Shown in pieces: positions 63,133 to 64,000 of a stretch of 64,000 nt of DNA (positions are counted from its first letter, which is position 1; each line of letters starts with the position of its first letter). The notes beneath the pieces are model-generated. The model did no database searches, had not been told where the DNA came from, and was given only the letters and a program-made list of their open reading frames with translations. The position numbers and the translations under genes were made by a program. This DNA comes from Prorocentrum cordatum (lineage: Eukaryota; Sar; Dinophyceae; Prorocentrales; Prorocentraceae): positions 633,192-697,191 of the forward strand of contig CAUYUJ010021682.1 in NCBI GenBank assembly GCA_963575745.1, read 5' to 3'.

Positions 63133-63765
63133 TCAGCTGAAGCCGTAGAAGTCCACACGCTGAGCCTCACTGAGCTGAGCCATGTTGTGGTGCAACGAGG
63201 CCGCCTCATTGTAGCTGAGGCCCTGACCGTGGAAGTTGCTGTTCCAGTCGCGGCTGAGGTCCGCCTTGAAGATCTGAATCTTAATGCTCTTACCGTCGAG
63301 CCCTGATTGTTCGATCGCCTTGTTGATGATCATGCTGAGCTGGACTGACGATGCCACTTCCTGAGTCCTCTGATAGAAGTTGCGCGAGTACCGCGAGAGC
63401 TGCTGAAACGCTTGCCTGGAGCAGTATTGCTGATCCTGAGCTAACTCCCATTCGAGGAGAGCTGACGTCACCTGACGAGCGCATTCAAAAGGACTGAATT
63501 CGAGCCCCATGAGGCGCCTCTCGATTAAGCTCGTCCTCATGTTGATCCCGCTGACGGTGTACTGGAGATCCTCTGAGTACGCAATGAGCTTGCTGAGCGT
63601 GTAGCTGATCTTGCTGACAACGCCGAGCAGGGCGAGCACCGAAAGGCCGAGAATCACGTTCTGATACTTCTGATCAACCTGAAACACCTCAGGGCTGAGG
63701 GCTACCACGCTGCCGGCGACCGCGCCCACGGCCACGGCCACGGCGACGGCGGCGCTGAAAGCCAT
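63133..63765 (-). CDS. Two-span membrane protein, unknown function
   Basis: The ORF extends to 63786 (MHSGLSA...), but the start MAFSAAVAVAVAVGAVAGSV at 63763-63765 is preferred, being conserved with the 59143 paralogue. About 210 residues. Two hydrophobic segments, at about 1-23 and 37-55 (VILGLSVLALLGVVSKISYT), are followed by a ~150-residue soluble domain with IRTSLIERRLMGLEFSPFEC-like, CARQVTSALLEWELAQDQQY and NEAASLHHNMAQLSEAQRVD segments. Probably a hairpin-anchored protein facing one side of a membrane. The stop TGA is at 63133-63135. Family not recognised. Confidence 0.6.
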   Translation of the reverse strand: MAFSAAVAVAVAVGAVAGSVVALSPEVFQVDQKYQNVILGLSVLALLGVVSKISYTLSKLIAYSEDLQYTVSGINMRTSLIERRLMGLEFSPFECARQVTSALLEWELAQDQQYCSRQAFQQLSRYSRNFYQRTQEVASSVQLSMIINKAIEQSGLDGKSIKIQIFKADLSRDWNSNFHGQGLSYNEAASLHHNMAQLSEAQRVDFYGFS

Positions 63766-63839
63766 CGCTGAAAGTCCTGAGTGCATGACCTGCTTCTGAG
63801 GTTAGCCTGAGTGCGCTGAAATAAGCCTGAAGCCTGAAT

Positions 63840-63857
63840 CCTGAGCCAGGAATGCTA
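63840..63857 (-). other. Weak DinoSL-like sequence
   Basis: Minus strand TAGC-ATTCCTGGCTCAGG resembles the right half of the DinoSL (about 13 of 18 positions). It lies 54 nt upstream of the ATG at 63786 and 75 nt upstream of that at 63765. Confidence 0.35.
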
Positions 63858-63864
63858 GCTAAAA

Positions 63865-64000
63865 AAAGACATGTGAGGATGTCTCAGGCGATTTGGCAAA
63901 TGCTGATAAGAATTGCGAGAATGTCTCAGGCAATTTGGCAAGTTCTACTTGGAAATGTGAGGACGTCTCAAGCGATTTGGCCAATCTCATCTGAAAACTG
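63865..64000 (+). repeat. 42-bp array at the window edge
   Basis: Three diverged 42-bp units continuing beyond the window. Confidence 0.85.

Overview
The window reads as nuclear DNA of a dinoflagellate. Four things point there: a near-perfect dinoflagellate spliced-leader (DinoSL) exon at 14297-14317; a long intronless GC-rich gene (10360-12315) in a gene-poor setting; a decayed EEP-RT-RNase H LINE of a type I associate with dinoflagellates; and very heavy simple and tandem repeats. Species cannot be told from the sequence alone. Most long open frames here are by-products of repeats (poly-Cys/Val/Phe, poly-His/Thr, poly-Asp, poly-Met, poly-Ser) and should not be taken as genes.

Layout. 1-10.2 kb: no convincing gene; a 12-bp ATCGAT-rich array (2345-3480), small inverted-repeat clusters near 5.3 and 5.75 kb, microsatellites, a 15-bp array and a 290-bp direct repeat. 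10.36-12.3 kb: one intact plus-strand gene for a probably secreted PQQ-type beta-propeller protein. 12.3-24 kb: gene remnants (13.8-14.1 and 16.96-17.64 kb), the DinoSL relic, purine-rich and GAT microsatellites, and a minisatellite field (18.9-21.3 kb). 24.3-29.83 kb: a near full-length but broken LINE carrying EEP nuclease, RT, a Zn-knuckle-like segment and RNase H, closed by a perfect 11-bp 3' stem-loop, then a ~614-bp direct repeat. 32.5-39.3 kb: a TTTGTGTG array, a CAGCCT array with ~155-bp higher-order periodicity, a 73-bp array, GT-rich arrays and GAT repeats.

39.5-64 kb is the most interesting part. All credible coding segments there lie on the minus strand, set in a mosaic of three repeat types: an 80-bp unit (41, 53 and 59 kb), a 42-bp unit (about 15 sites) and ~10-11-bp AAGCT monomers that form a ~308-bp higher-order repeat at 60.5-62.7 kb. 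A ~250-bp module recurs seven times. A split gene (52.85 to ~45.4 kb) encodes an AT-hook/coiled-coil head, a transposase-like middle and a Ulp1/C48-type cysteine protease. One of its introns (50035-50724) has terminal inverted repeats and a 6-bp target-site-like duplication whose removal restores the reading frame, as expected of a transposon-derived intron (introner). Several minus-strand ORFs (starts near 63765, 59143, 58887, 57375, 56355, 52847 and the truncated copy at 40693) begin 4-75 nt downstream of sequences resembling degraded DinoSL. Together this suggests recycled, trans-spliced transcripts and a mobile gene family propagated with a shared upstream cassette. These are readings by eye: alignments, RNA data and searches would be needed to confirm them.
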